From assembly GCF_002933465.1 (NCBI RefSeq), contig NZ_PSZE01000007.1:124001-188000 (forward strand): 64,000 bases of DNA, in the 5' to 3' direction. The translations under genes were made by a program, and so were the position numbers. Shown in pieces: positions 16,963-26,698 of the stretch (position 1 is its first letter; every line of letters begins with the position of its first letter). Below the pieces are notes generated by a model that worked only from the letters and a program-made list of their open reading frames with translations, was not told the DNA's origin and searched no databases. This stretch comes from Nocardia nova (lineage in GTDB: Bacteria; Actinomycetota; Actinomycetes; Mycobacteriales; Mycobacteriaceae).

Positions 16963-17867
16963 GCATCATCGCGACCGGGCCGACCACCGCGGCGGCCTAC
17001 GACACCTGTGAACGGATCACCCGCACCGAGGCCAAGAATTTCTACTACGGCATCCGGCTGCTGCCCCCGGAGAAGCGCTCGGCGCTGTGCGCGCTCTACG
17101 CGCTGGCCCGCCGCATCGACGATATCGGCGACGAGCGGGGCGAACCGGCCGCCAAAACCGAGGCTCTGACGCTGTTGCGCAAGGAACTGGACAAGGTCAC
17201 CGGCGGCGCCGGCACCGATGATCCGGTGCTGTTCGCCGTCGCCGACACCGCGCGGCGCTATCCGGTGCCGCTCGGCGCGTTCGGCGAACTGATCGACGGG
17301 GTGCAGGCCGATGTCGACGGCGTCACCTACGCCGACTTCGACGAGCTGACCCACTACTGCCGCTGCGTGGCCGGGGCGGTGGGCCGCTTGTGCCTGTCGA
17401 TCTTCGGCTCCGGCGGCGATCCGTGCGCGCCGCTGTATGCCGATCAGCTCGGGATCGCGTTGCAGCAGACCAATATTCTGCGCGATATCCGCGAGGACCT
17501 CGGCAACGGCCGGGTCTATCTGCCCCGGGACGAGCTGCGGCGCTTCGGCGTCCGGCTGGAACTCGACGCCGGTGGAGCGCTCGACGATCCCAACGGCGGA
17601 CTGGCCGCCCTGATCCGCACCGGCGCCGAGCGAGCCGAGAACTGGTATTGCCTGGGACTGCGGCTGATTCCGCATTTGGACGGCCGCAGCGCCGCCTGCT
17701 GCGCGGCGATGGCGGGCATCTACCGGCGGCTCAACGAGCGCATCCGCGCCAATCCGGTGGCCGTCTACGACCGGCGGCTGTCGTTGAGCGCCCGGGAGAA
17801 GACCCGCGTCGCCTCCGGCGCCCTGCTGCAGTACTCGATGACGGCATTCGGGTGGGGCCAGCGATGA
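16959..17867 (+). CDS. hpnD: presqualene diphosphate synthase HpnD
   Basis: A 302-residue enzyme that condenses two farnesyl diphosphates to presqualene diphosphate. Both metal-binding motifs are intact: [10 protein letters not shown] and [15 protein letters not shown], with QQTNILRD between. GTG 16959 overlaps the hpnC stop and ATG of hpnE overlaps its own stop, so translation is coupled through hpnC-hpnD-hpnE. Confidence 0.93.
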   Translation: MSIIATGPTTAAAYDTCERITRTEAKNFYYGIRLLPPEKRSALCALYALARRIDDIGDERGEPAAKTEALTLLRKELDKVTGGAGTDDPVLFAVADTARRYPVPLGAFGELIDGVQADVDGVTYADFDELTHYCRCVAGAVGRLCLSIFGSGGDPCAPLYADQLGIALQQTNILRDIREDLGNGRVYLPRDELRRFGVRLELDAGGALDDPNGGLAALIRTGAERAENWYCLGLRLIPHLDGRSAACCAAMAGIYRRLNERIRANPVAVYDRRLSLSAREKTRVASGALLQYSMTAFGWGQR

Positions 17868-19375
17868 CGGGGCGGGTGGCCGTGGTGGGCGGCGGGCTCG
17901 CGGGGATCACCGCGGCCCTGCGTTGCGCGGACGCCGGATATGCGGTGCGGCTGTCCGAATCCCGGCCCTGGCTGGGCGGTTTGACACATTCGTTTCCTCG
18001 TGGCGATCTGTGGATCGACAACGGACAGCACGTATTCCTGCGGTGTTGCGACCGCTATCTCGCACTGCTGGATCGGCTCGGCATGCGGGATGCGGTCCGG
18101 CTGCAACCGCGCTTGGACATCCCCGTCTCCGGTGGTGGCCGTGCGGGCAGGTTGCGGCGGCTGCCGTTGCCGGCACCCTTACATCTGAGCTGGGCGCTGC
18201 TGCGCTATCCGTGGTTGTCGCAGGGCGCGCGGTTGCGGTTCGTCCGGGCCGCACTGGCCCTGCGGGCGGTCGATCCCGCCGATCCACGGACGGACGCGAC
18301 CAGTTTCGGGGACTGGTTGCGGGCGCACGGCCAGGATCGCGACGCCGTGGACAGTCTGTGGGATCTGGTCGGCATCGCCACCCTCAACGCGCGCGCGGAC
18401 GACGTATCGCTGGCGCTGGCCGCGACCGTCTTCCAGATCGGCCTGCTCACCGATGCCGATGCCGCCGATATCGGGTGGTCGCGGATCCCATTGCGGCAGT
18501 TGCACGGTGAGGCCGGGCTGACCGCCCTCACCGCGGCCGGGGTCACGGTCGTCCACGAGCGGGTCACGGCCGTCCGGCGGGAAGCGAACGGATGGGCGGT
18601 GTGTACTCGGGACGGCGAGTGCGCCGCCGACGCCGTCGTCTCGGCTGTGCCCCCTGCCGCGGCACAGGCGCTGTTGCCCGCCGGCGCAGTGGATCTGCCC
18701 GCGAATTGGGCTGTGGCCCTCGGTAGTTCGCCGATCGTCAACATCCATGTGATCTACGACCGGCCGGTGATGGACGAACCGCTGCGCGCGGGCGTCGGCT
18801 CGGTCGTGCAGTGGGTCTTCGACCGCACCGACGCCGCGGGACTGCGCGCGGCGTCGGGTCGCGGCAGCGCGGACGTCGCCGGCGGGCCGGAAAACAGTCC
18901 GGTGCTGGTCGAGACTGCGGCGGCCGCACCGGGCACATCGGTAGCACCTGCCCAGTTCCCTGCCGGCGCGCAGTATCTGGCTGTCTCCGTCTCCGCCGCC
19001 GACGCGTTCGTCGATCGCCCCGTCGCCGAGCTGCGCCGGGAATTCCTGCCCGCCCTCGAACAGCTGCTGCCCGCCGCCCGCACGGCACACGTGGTCGACT
19101 TCTTCGTCACTCGCGAACGCCATGCGACGTTCCGGCCCGCACCGGGCAGCGCGCGGCTGCGCCCGCCCGCGGCCACCGCGTTGCCCGGCCTGGCGCTGGC
19201 CGGGGCGTGGACCGACACCGGCTGGCCCGCGACCATGGAGGGCGCCGTCCGCAGTGGGGAATCCGCTGCGGCCGAGATCATTTCGCATCTGGCGGGGATT
19301 CGCCCCCGCGCCGGTGCCGCCGAGCGCACCGGTATGCCCGAACCCCGCACGCGGATATCGGAGGTGATCAGATGA
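17864..19375 (+). CDS. hpnE: hydroxysqualene dehydroxylase HpnE
   Basis: A 503-residue flavoprotein of the amine-oxidase fold that reduces hydroxysqualene to squalene. The FAD dinucleotide-binding motif is [12 protein letters not shown] at the N-terminus, followed by GGLTHSF and [10 protein letters not shown]; the C-terminal FAD loop reads [20 protein letters not shown]. It completes the three-enzyme route to squalene. ATGA overlaps join it to hpnD and to the prenyl synthase. Confidence 0.92.
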   Translation: MTGRVAVVGGGLAGITAALRCADAGYAVRLSESRPWLGGLTHSFPRGDLWIDNGQHVFLRCCDRYLALLDRLGMRDAVRLQPRLDIPVSGGGRAGRLRRLPLPAPLHLSWALLRYPWLSQGARLRFVRAALALRAVDPADPRTDATSFGDWLRAHGQDRDAVDSLWDLVGIATLNARADDVSLALAATVFQIGLLTDADAADIGWSRIPLRQLHGEAGLTALTAAGVTVVHERVTAVRREANGWAVCTRDGECAADAVVSAVPPAAAQALLPAGAVDLPANWAVALGSSPIVNIHVIYDRPVMDEPLRAGVGSVVQWVFDRTDAAGLRAASGRGSADVAGGPENSPVLVETAAAAPGTSVAPAQFPAGAQYLAVSVSAADAFVDRPVAELRREFLPALEQLLPAARTAHVVDFFVTRERHATFRPAPGSARLRPPAATALPGLALAGAWTDTGWPATMEGAVRSGESAAAEIISHLAGIRPRAGAAERTGMPEPRTRISEVIR

Positions 19376-20388
19376 CGGTAACCATCCTGTCCACGGTCGA
19401 CGCCGACGGCCAGGCCGTCCGGTCGGCGCTGTCCGACGCCGTCGGACGGCTCGACGATGCGATCCGGCCGGTGGTCGCCTATCACCTCGGCTTCTGCGAC
19501 GAACACGGCCGCCCGGCCGTCGCCGACAGCGGCAAATCGGTGCGGTCGCGGCTGACCATGCTCGCCGCTCACGCCGCGGGCGGTGACGGACTCTGCGGGA
19601 TTCCGGGCGCGGTGGCGGTCGAACTCGTGCACAACTTCTCGCTCGTGCACGACGACCTGATGGATCGCGACGCCACCCGCCGCCATCGGCCCACGGTCTG
19701 GGCGGTGTGGGGCGATCCGGTCGCCGTGCTGGCCGGCGACGCCATGCTCTCGCTGTCCCACGAGGTGCTGCTCGATTCCGGCTCACCGCACGCGGTGGCG
19801 GCGGCCCGGCTGCTCGGGAAGGCGACCCAGGACCTGATCATCGGCCAGGCCGCCGACGTCGACTTCGAACACCGCAACGACGTGACCCTCGCCGAATGTA
19901 TCCGCATGGCCATGGGCAAGACCGCGGCGCTGCTCTCGGCGAGTGCCGCGGTCGGCGGTGTACTGGCCGGGGCGCCGCCGGCGACAGTCGCGGCGCTGCA
20001 CACCTACGGCGACAACATCGGTCTGGCCTTCCAGCTCGTCGACGATCTGCTCGGCATCTGGGGCGATCCGGCGGTGACCGGCAAGCCGGTGTTCTCGGAT
20101 CTGCGTTCGCGCAAGAAGTCGCTGCCGGTCACCTGGAGCGTGGAATCCGGCCGCCCGGCCGGCCAGGCGCTGGCGCAGTGGCTCGCCCAATCGGGCGAGC
20201 CGAGCGAGAACGATCTACGGGCCGCCGCCGACATGGTCGAGACCGCGGGTGGCCGGCGCTGGGCCCGCGCCGAGGCCCGGCGGCGGGTGCGCACCGCGCA
20301 GCAGGCCCTCGCCGCGGTAACCATCACCCCCGAATACCGCCGGGAGCTCTGTGACCTGGCGGATTTCATCGTGGAACGGAGTGCATAG
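19372..20388 (+). CDS. polyprenyl synthetase (probable farnesyl diphosphate synthase of the operon)
   Basis: A 338-residue all-trans prenyl diphosphate synthase. The first Asp-rich motif is D94-DLMD and the second is D224-DLLGIWGD, a DDxxG variant. Residues just before the first motif (HNFSL at 87-91) set chain length; the context suggests it supplies C15 farnesyl diphosphate for squalene, though a longer product cannot be excluded. It overlaps hpnE by ATGA and is two bases before shc. Confidence 0.88.
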   Translation: MTVTILSTVDADGQAVRSALSDAVGRLDDAIRPVVAYHLGFCDEHGRPAVADSGKSVRSRLTMLAAHAAGGDGLCGIPGAVAVELVHNFSLVHDDLMDRDATRRHRPTVWAVWGDPVAVLAGDAMLSLSHEVLLDSGSPHAVAAARLLGKATQDLIIGQAADVDFEHRNDVTLAECIRMAMGKTAALLSASAAVGGVLAGAPPATVAALHTYGDNIGLAFQLVDDLLGIWGDPAVTGKPVFSDLRSRKKSLPVTWSVESGRPAGQALAQWLAQSGEPSENDLRAAADMVETAGGRRWARAEARRRVRTAQQALAAVTITPEYRRELCDLADFIVERSA

Positions 20389-20390
20389 GA

Positions 20391-22358
20391 ATGACAGTCA
20401 CCCAAACCGGCAATGCGGCAGCGCACCGCCGAGCAGCGGTCGATCCGGCGCGCGGCGCCGACGAACTGAGCGCGGTCCGCGCGGCCACCGACGCGGCGGT
20501 GCGGCTGTTGCGCTCGTCCCAGCACGAACAGGGCTGGTGGAAGGGCGAATTGACGACCAACGTCACGATGGACGCCGAAGATCTGCTGCTGCGGGAGTTC
20601 CTCGGCATCTCCACCCCGGACGTGACAGAGCCGGCGGCGCGCTGGATCCGATCACAGCAGCGCCCCGACGGAACCTGGGCGACCTTCCACGGTGGCCCCG
20701 GCGATCTGTCGACCACCGCCGAGGCGTGGGTGGCTCTGCGACTCGCCGGTGACGACCCGGCCGCGCCGCATATGCGCGCCGCGGCCGAGTTCGTGCGCGC
20801 CGAGGGCGGGATCGAGGCGTCGCGGGTCTTCACCCGAATCTGGTTGGCGCTGTTCGGCTTGTGGTCCTGGGACGATCTGCCGAATCTGCCCCCCGAGCTC
20901 GTGCTGTTCCCGTCCTGGTTCCCGCTCAACATCTACGACTGGGGATGCTGGGCCCGCCAGACCGTGGTGCCGTTGACCGTGGTCGCCACGCTGCGGCCGT
21001 GTCGCCCACTGCCGTTCGGCATCGACGAGTTGCGTACGGGCGCGCCCGCGCCCCGCCGCGCGCCGATCACCTCCCTCGCCGGAGTGTTCCAGCGCGTGGA
21101 CACGGTGCTGCACACCTACGCGCGACTGCCGCTGAATCCGCTGCGCGATCTGGCGATGCGGCACGCCGCGGAGTGGATTCTGGCCCGCCAGGAGGCCGAT
21201 GGCGGCTGGGGCGGAATTCAGCCGCCGTGGGTGTATTCGCTGCTGGCACTGCACCTGCTGGGCTATTCGCTCGATCATCCGGCAATGCGCGCGGCCATCG
21301 CGGGCCTGGACGGATTCGTCGTCCGGGAACACACCCCGGACGGTGAGGTACGGCGGCTCGAGGCCTGTCAGTCACCGGTGTGGGATACCGCGTTGGCGGC
21401 GGCCGCGCTGCTGGACGGCGGGGTGGCGCCGGACGATCCGGCGGTGCTGCGGGCCACCGACTGGCTGCTGGGTGAGCAGATCACCGCCGGCGGCGACTGG
21501 CAGGTTCGCAGGCCACATCTGGAACCCGGGGGCTGGGCGTTCGAATTCGCCAACGACGTCTACCCCGACACCGACGACACCGCGGAGATCATCATTGCGC
21601 TGCACCAGGTTTCGCACCCGGATCGCACGCGGCTGGACGCGGCGATCGAGCGCGCGGTGCGCTGGACGATCGGCATGCAGTCCGCCGACGGCGGGTGGGG
21701 CGCCTTCGACGCCGACAACACCTCGATCCTCCCGACGAAACTGCCGTTCTGCGATTTCGGCGCCGTCACCGATCCGCCCTCGGCCGATGTGACCGCGCAC
21801 GTAGTGGAGATGCTGGCGGTGCTCGGCCGCGGCGGCGATCGCGCATGCCGCCGCGGTGTGCGCTGGCTGCTCGACCATCAGGAATCCGACGGGTCCTGGT
21901 TCGGCCGCTGGGGCGCCAACCACATCTACGGCACGGGTGCGGCGGTTCCGGCATTGGTCGCGGCGGGCACGAGTCCGCGGTCCACGGCGATCCGGGCGGC
22001 GGTGCGCTGGCTGGAGGCTCATCAGAACGCCGACGGCGGATGGGGTGAGGATCTGCGCTCCTACCGGGAGCCGGAATGGGTCGGCCGCGGCGACTCCACC
22101 GCCTCGCAGACCGCGTGGGCACTGCTGGCCCTGCTGGCCGCCGAGGAGCACGACTCCTCTGCCGTGCGCCGCGGCATCGACTGGCTGGTGCGCACGCAGC
22201 GACCCGACGGCGGCTGGGACGAGGACCTGTTCACCGGCACCGGTTTCCCCGGCGATTTCTATATCAACTACCACCTGTACCGCTTGGTGTTCCCGATCTG
22301 GGCGTTGGGGCGGTACCTGCGGCGTCGAACGGCCACTGCCGATCGAAGCGGGAGCTGA
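20391..22358 (+). CDS. shc: squalene-hopene cyclase
   Basis: A 655-residue membrane-associated terpene cyclase that folds squalene to hopene or hopanol. The catalytic acid motif DTDDTA begins at D393. Several QW repeats are visible (ADGGWGGIQP, ADGGWGAFD, ADGGWGEDL, PDGGWDEDLF), as is the conserved PFCDFGAVTDPPS. The length is normal. It is the central gene of the operon, with the HpnG-IspH fusion starting four bases after its stop. Confidence 0.96.
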   Translation: MTVTQTGNAAAHRRAAVDPARGADELSAVRAATDAAVRLLRSSQHEQGWWKGELTTNVTMDAEDLLLREFLGISTPDVTEPAARWIRSQQRPDGTWATFHGGPGDLSTTAEAWVALRLAGDDPAAPHMRAAAEFVRAEGGIEASRVFTRIWLALFGLWSWDDLPNLPPELVLFPSWFPLNIYDWGCWARQTVVPLTVVATLRPCRPLPFGIDELRTGAPAPRRAPITSLAGVFQRVDTVLHTYARLPLNPLRDLAMRHAAEWILARQEADGGWGGIQPPWVYSLLALHLLGYSLDHPAMRAAIAGLDGFVVREHTPDGEVRRLEACQSPVWDTALAAAALLDGGVAPDDPAVLRATDWLLGEQITAGGDWQVRRPHLEPGGWAFEFANDVYPDTDDTAEIIIALHQVSHPDRTRLDAAIERAVRWTIGMQSADGGWGAFDADNTSILPTKLPFCDFGAVTDPPSADVTAHVVEMLAVLGRGGDRACRRGVRWLLDHQESDGSWFGRWGANHIYGTGAAVPALVAAGTSPRSTAIRAAVRWLEAHQNADGGWGEDLRSYREPEWVGRGDSTASQTAWALLALLAAEEHDSSAVRRGIDWLVRTQRPDGGWDEDLFTGTGFPGDFYINYHLYRLVFPIWALGRYLRRRTATADRSGS

Positions 22359-22362
22359 CGGC

Positions 22363-23838
22363 ATGCCCCGTCCCGGAACGGTCTGTGCCCCATTGCGTTC
22401 GGAGTGGGCCGCGTTGCGCGGTGCCGCCACGGCGCCCATGGTCCACACCGGGCGCGGTCCGCGGCGGCGCTACGACGCCGCCGCGGCCGGTCCGGTCGCG
22501 GTCGCGGGAGTCGCGGGTGCGCTGACCACGGAGCTGCGCCCCGGTGATCTCGTGGTGGCCAGCGAGATCCGGCGCGACGGTACCGAATTGCCCAGTCCCG
22601 CAGCGGTATTGCTGCACGGTGAACTGCTGCGACTGGGGCTGCCCGCACGGCTCGGGCCGGTGTACTCCGCCGAGCGCGTCGTCACCGGCCGGGCGCGCGC
22701 CGAACTGGCGGAGTCCGGTGCGCTCGCGGTCGACACCGAAACGGCGTTCCTCGCCGCCGATGCCCCCGACGGGCAGGCCGTCGCACTCCGGGCGATCGTC
22801 GACACCCCCGACGCGCCGCTGCTACGCCCGGGCACGATGTGGCGCGGAATGCGGGCACTGCGGTCGCTGCGGGCGGCGGCGCCGGCGCTGGACCGATGGT
22901 CGGCGGCAACCGGCGAGCGCGAGATACTGCTCGCCGGTCCGCGCTCGTTCTGCGCCGGGGTCGAGCGAGCGATCGAGATCGTCGAGCAGGCGCTGCTCCG
23001 CTTCGGCGCACCGGTGTACGTGCGGCGTCAGATCGTGCACAACAGCCACGTGGTGGGCGAATTGGCCGGCCGCGGAGCGGTTTTCGTCGAGGAGCTCGAT
23101 CATGTGCCCGAGGGCGCGGTGGTCGTGCTCGCCGCGCACGGCGTGACCCCGGAGGTCCGCCGCCAGGCCGAACGCCGCCGCCTGCGCGTGGTCGACGGCA
23201 CCTGTCCGCTGGTGTCGAAGGTGCATGCGGAGGTGCGCACCTTCGCCGCCGCCGACAAGACCGTCTTCCTGATCGGGCACGCCGACCACGAGGAGGTGGT
23301 GGGCACCCGCGGCGAGGCGCCCGGCAACGTGATCGTGGTCGCCGATCCGGACGCGGCCGCCCGGGTGTCGCCACCGGATCCCGAGCGGGTCGCCTACGTC
23401 ACGCAGACCACCCTGGCCGTCGCGGAGGCCGAGGCCACGGCCGCCGTTCTGCGGCAACGGTTTCCGGCGTTGAGCGGGCCGCGCAGGGACGACATCTGTT
23501 ACGCCACCACCAACCGCCAGCAGGCGGTGCGGGCGGTGGCCCGGGAATCGGACCTGGTGCTCGTGCTGGGTTCGCGCAACTCCTCCAATTCGCTGCGGCT
23601 GGCCGAGGTCGCCGCGGCCGAGGGTGTGGCGGCACATCTGGTGGAGGACGCCGGCGAGGTCGAATTGAACTGGCTGGCCGGCACCCGCCGCATCGGCGTC
23701 ACCGCCGGCGCGTCGGCACCGCCGCATCTGGTGGACGACCTGGTCGAGGCCCTGTCCGGGCTCGGCGCCCTCCGGGTCCGCCACACCACCGTGACCGAAG
23801 AGAGTATTCGATTCAACCTGCCTCGGGAGGTGAGCTGA
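22363..23838 (+). CDS. HpnG-like nucleoside phosphorylase fused to IspH
   Basis: A 491-residue two-domain protein. Residues 1-185 form a short purine-nucleoside-phosphorylase-like domain (PVAVAGVAGALTTELRPGD and AVDTETAFLAA), the fold of HpnG, which removes adenine from adenosylhopane. Residues 186-491 are an IspH domain making IPP and DMAPP from HMBPP. The three cluster cysteines (C197 in SFCAGV, C281 in GTCPLV, C379 in ICYATTNRQ) and HNSHVV, GHADHEE and TQTTL are all present. The phosphorylase part is shorter than stand-alone HpnG. One polypeptide thus serves the first and the last stages of hopanoid synthesis. Confidence 0.85.
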   Translation: MPRPGTVCAPLRSEWAALRGAATAPMVHTGRGPRRRYDAAAAGPVAVAGVAGALTTELRPGDLVVASEIRRDGTELPSPAAVLLHGELLRLGLPARLGPVYSAERVVTGRARAELAESGALAVDTETAFLAADAPDGQAVALRAIVDTPDAPLLRPGTMWRGMRALRSLRAAAPALDRWSAATGEREILLAGPRSFCAGVERAIEIVEQALLRFGAPVYVRRQIVHNSHVVGELAGRGAVFVEELDHVPEGAVVVLAAHGVTPEVRRQAERRRLRVVDGTCPLVSKVHAEVRTFAAADKTVFLIGHADHEEVVGTRGEAPGNVIVVADPDAAARVSPPDPERVAYVTQTTLAVAEAEATAAVLRQRFPALSGPRRDDICYATTNRQQAVRAVARESDLVLVLGSRNSSNSLRLAEVAAAEGVAAHLVEDAGEVELNWLAGTRRIGVTAGASAPPHLVDDLVEALSGLGALRVRHTTVTEESIRFNLPREVS

Positions 23839-24840
23839 ATGGCCATGCCATTCCGTCAATCCGTACGTCTGGGAGCGTATCTCGCAAAACAGAAGCTGCT
23901 GCGTCGCGAGAAGTTCCCCATCCTGGTCGAATTGGAGCCGCTGTTCGCCTGCAATCTGAAATGCGCGGGCTGCGGCAAGATTCAGCATCCGCATACGCTG
24001 CTCAAACAGCGCATGCCGGTCGAACAGGCCGTCGGCGCGATCGAAGAATGCGGCGCCCCGATGGTCTCGATCGCCGGTGGCGAACCGCTGATGCATCCGC
24101 AGATCGACGAGATCGTGCGGCAACTGCTCGACCGTAACAAGATCGTCTTTTTGTGCACGAATGCCGTACTGCTGCCCAAACATCTGCACAAGTTCACCCC
24201 GCACCGCAATTTCGCGTGGATGGTGCATCTGGACGGACTGCGCGAACGCCACGACGCCTCGGTCTGCAAGGACGGTGTCTTCGATCAGGCCGTGGCTGCT
24301 ATCCGCGAGGCCAAGGCCGCCGGATTCCGGGTGATGACGAATACCACCTTCTTCGATCTGGATTCGCCACAGGACGTGATCGACATCCTGGACTATCTCA
24401 ACGACGAGCTCGAGATCGACCACATGCAGATCGCGCCCGGTTACGCCTACGAGAAGGCCCCCGATCAAGAGCACTGGCTCGGGGTGAAGCAGACCCATCA
24501 GCTGTTCGCCAAGGCCTTCGCCGACGGGCGCCGGAAGAAGTGGCGGCTCAACCACTCCCCGCTGTACCTGGACTTCCTCGAGGGCAAGGTCGACTTCGAC
24601 TGCACCGCCTGGGCGATTCCGTCGTATTCGCTCAAGGGATGGCAACGGCCGTGTTATCTGCTCGACGACGGCTATGTCTCCACCTATCGGGAATTGATCG
24701 ACGACACCGACTGGAGCGCCTTCGGCCGCGGCAACGATCCGCGCTGCTCGAATTGCATGGCGCACTGCGGATACGAGCCGACCGCGGTGGTCGCGACCCT
24801 GGGTTCACTGAAGGAGACGATCCGCGCCGCCGTCAACTGA
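23839..24840 (+). CDS. hpnH: adenosyl-hopene transferase HpnH (radical SAM)
   Basis: A 333-residue radical-SAM enzyme that attaches the 5'-deoxyadenosyl group to hopene, starting C35 bacteriohopanepolyol side chains. The cluster motif is C38-NLKC-AGC (CX3CX2C), followed by SIAGGEPLMHP. A C-terminal cysteine-containing extension (PRCSNCMAHCGYEP) is typical of HpnH. The ATG directly follows the fusion gene stop. With the HpnG domain upstream it implies production of ribosylhopane. Confidence 0.93.
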   Translation: MAMPFRQSVRLGAYLAKQKLLRREKFPILVELEPLFACNLKCAGCGKIQHPHTLLKQRMPVEQAVGAIEECGAPMVSIAGGEPLMHPQIDEIVRQLLDRNKIVFLCTNAVLLPKHLHKFTPHRNFAWMVHLDGLRERHDASVCKDGVFDQAVAAIREAKAAGFRVMTNTTFFDLDSPQDVIDILDYLNDELEIDHMQIAPGYAYEKAPDQEHWLGVKQTHQLFAKAFADGRRKKWRLNHSPLYLDFLEGKVDFDCTAWAIPSYSLKGWQRPCYLLDDGYVSTYRELIDDTDWSAFGRGNDPRCSNCMAHCGYEPTAVVATLGSLKETIRAAVN

Positions 24841-24890
24841 GTCGAATCAACACCGGGTCGAATCAACACGGGGTCGAATTTTCACACCGG
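24841..24890. repeat. three degenerate tandem repeats of about 17 bases
   Basis: Immediately after the hpnH stop, GTCGAATCAACACCGG is repeated as GTCGAATCAACACGGGG and then as TCGAATTTTCACACCGG. The array fills the gap between hpnH and the ribosome site of dxs. It may be slippage-derived or an RNA spacer; no dyad or terminator is evident. Confidence 0.7.
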
Positions 24891-24904
24891 AAGGTGAGTC
24901 ACGC

Positions 24905-26698
24905 ATGAAACCCTCGCCGCGCGGGCCGGACCCGCTCGCCGCCCTCACCGGACCCGACGCGCTGGCCGCGTTGTCCGACGACGAACTGCCCGCGCTGGCG
25001 CAGCGGTTACGCGATCGCCTCGTCGAAACCGTCACCGGAACCGGCGGGCACCTCGGCGCCAGTCTCGGGACGGTGGAACTGACCATCGCGCTGCATCGCG
25101 TATTCCGTTCGCCCACCGATGTTCTCGTCTTCGACACCGGACATCAGAGTTATGCGCACAAGTTGCTCACCGGGCGATCGCACACCTTCGACACGCTGCG
25201 GAAGGCCGGTGGGATCGCGGGGTATCCGAATCGCACCGAATCCGCGCACGACTGGGTGGAGAACTCCCACGCCTCGGTCAGCCTGGCGTGGGCCGACGGC
25301 ATCGCCAAGGCCTTTCAGCTGCGCGGCGAACACGACCGGCGGGTGGTGGCGGTGATCGGCGACGGCGCGCTGACCGGCGGTGTGGCCTGGGAAGGCCTGA
25401 ACAATCTGGGCGCGGGCGGGCGGCCGGTCGTGGTGGTGCTCAACGACAACGGGCGCTCCTACGATCCGACCGTCGGTGCCCTGGCCGGCCACCTCACCGG
25501 ACTGCGCGACGGCGACACCGTCTCCGGAAATCTGTTCGACGCCTTGGGTTTCACCTATCTGGGCCCCGTGGACGGCCACGATATCGTCGCCTTGTGCACG
25601 GCCCTGCACAAGGCGGCCGAACTCGCCAAACCGGTTGTCGTGCACGCGGTGACGGTGAAAGGCCGCGGCTTCGGCCCGGCCGAGGCGGACGAGGCCGACC
25701 GCATGCACGCGTGCGGGGTGATCGATCCGGTCACCGGTGTGCCGCGGAAACAGCCCGTCCCCACCTGGACCGATATCGTCGAATCGGAACTGGCCGCTAT
25801 CGCCCGCGACCATCCGGGTGTGGTCGCCATGACCGCGGCGATGCGGCTGCCCACCGGACTCGGCGAATTCTCCCGGAGCGCCCCGGAGCGGGTGTTCGAT
25901 TCCGGGATAGCCGAACAGCACCTGCTGGCCTCCGCCGCGGGATTGGCGTCGGCCGGTATGCATCCCGTGGTGGCGGTGTACTCGACCTTCCTCAACCGCG
26001 CGATCGACCAGGTACTGCTCGATATCGCGCTGCACGAACTGCCCGTCACACTGGCCGTGGACCGCGCCGGCGTCACCGGTCCGGACGGGCCCAGCCATCA
26101 CGGGATGTGGGATCTGGCGCTGCTCACCTGCGTGCCGGGGATGCGGATCGCCTGCCCGCGCGATCCCGGCCGGGTCCGCGAACTCCTGCGCGAAGCCGTC
26201 GCCACGGCCGGGCCCACCACTGTGCGTTATCCGAAAGCCACTGCCGGAGAGAATATTTCGCCGCTGGCACGGATGGACGGGATGGATATTCTGCACCGCG
26301 GGCCACGCAGTCCGCTCGATATTCTGCTGGTGGCGATCGGGCCGATGGCCGGGCCGTGCCTGCGCGCCGCGGAACTGCTGACCGACAGCGGTTTCGGCGC
26401 CACCGTGGTCGACCCGCGCTGGGTGTGGCCGATCAACCCGGGGCTGCCGGCGATCGCGGCCCGGCATCGGCTCACCGTCTGTGTGGAAGACGGCATCGCC
26501 GCCGGCGGGATCGGCTCCCACCTCGTCCACGCGATCGCCCGCGACCCCGACGCCACCCCCGTCCACGCGCTCGGCCTGCCCACCGCCTTCATCGCCCACG
26601 CCTCCCGCGACAGCATCCTGGCCGAGTACGGCCTCACCGGCGAGGGCATCGCCGCCGCCTGCGCGGAGTGGTTACCCGCGACCGAGAGGATCTCATGA
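24905..26698 (+). CDS. dxs: 1-deoxy-D-xylulose-5-phosphate synthase, hopanoid-operon copy
   Basis: A 597-residue thiamine-diphosphate enzyme making DXP from pyruvate and glyceraldehyde 3-phosphate, the entry to the MEP pathway. [13 protein letters not shown], the ThDP motif GDGALTGG...N, catalytic IAEQHLL and GPDGPSHHG are intact. It is some 30-40 residues shorter than typical Dxs, mainly at the N-terminus. AAGGTGAG lies before the ATG. Its stop overlaps ispG2. Another dxs elsewhere in the genome is expected but not seen in this window. Confidence 0.93.
   Translation: MKPSPRGPDPLAALTGPDALAALSDDELPALAQRLRDRLVETVTGTGGHLGASLGTVELTIALHRVFRSPTDVLVFDTGHQSYAHKLLTGRSHTFDTLRKAGGIAGYPNRTESAHDWVENSHASVSLAWADGIAKAFQLRGEHDRRVVAVIGDGALTGGVAWEGLNNLGAGGRPVVVVLNDNGRSYDPTVGALAGHLTGLRDGDTVSGNLFDALGFTYLGPVDGHDIVALCTALHKAAELAKPVVVHAVTVKGRGFGPAEADEADRMHACGVIDPVTGVPRKQPVPTWTDIVESELAAIARDHPGVVAMTAAMRLPTGLGEFSRSAPERVFDSGIAEQHLLASAAGLASAGMHPVVAVYSTFLNRAIDQVLLDIALHELPVTLAVDRAGVTGPDGPSHHGMWDLALLTCVPGMRIACPRDPGRVRELLREAVATAGPTTVRYPKATAGENISPLARMDGMDILHRGPRSPLDILLVAIGPMAGPCLRAAELLTDSGFGATVVDPRWVWPINPGLPAIAARHRLTVCVEDGIAAGGIGSHLVHAIARDPDATPVHALGLPTAFIAHASRDSILAEYGLTGEGIAAACAEWLPATERIS

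Noticed and set aside
24841..24890. Short direct repeats as a CRISPR array
   Set aside because: Only three copies, no unique spacers of constant size, and no cas genes.
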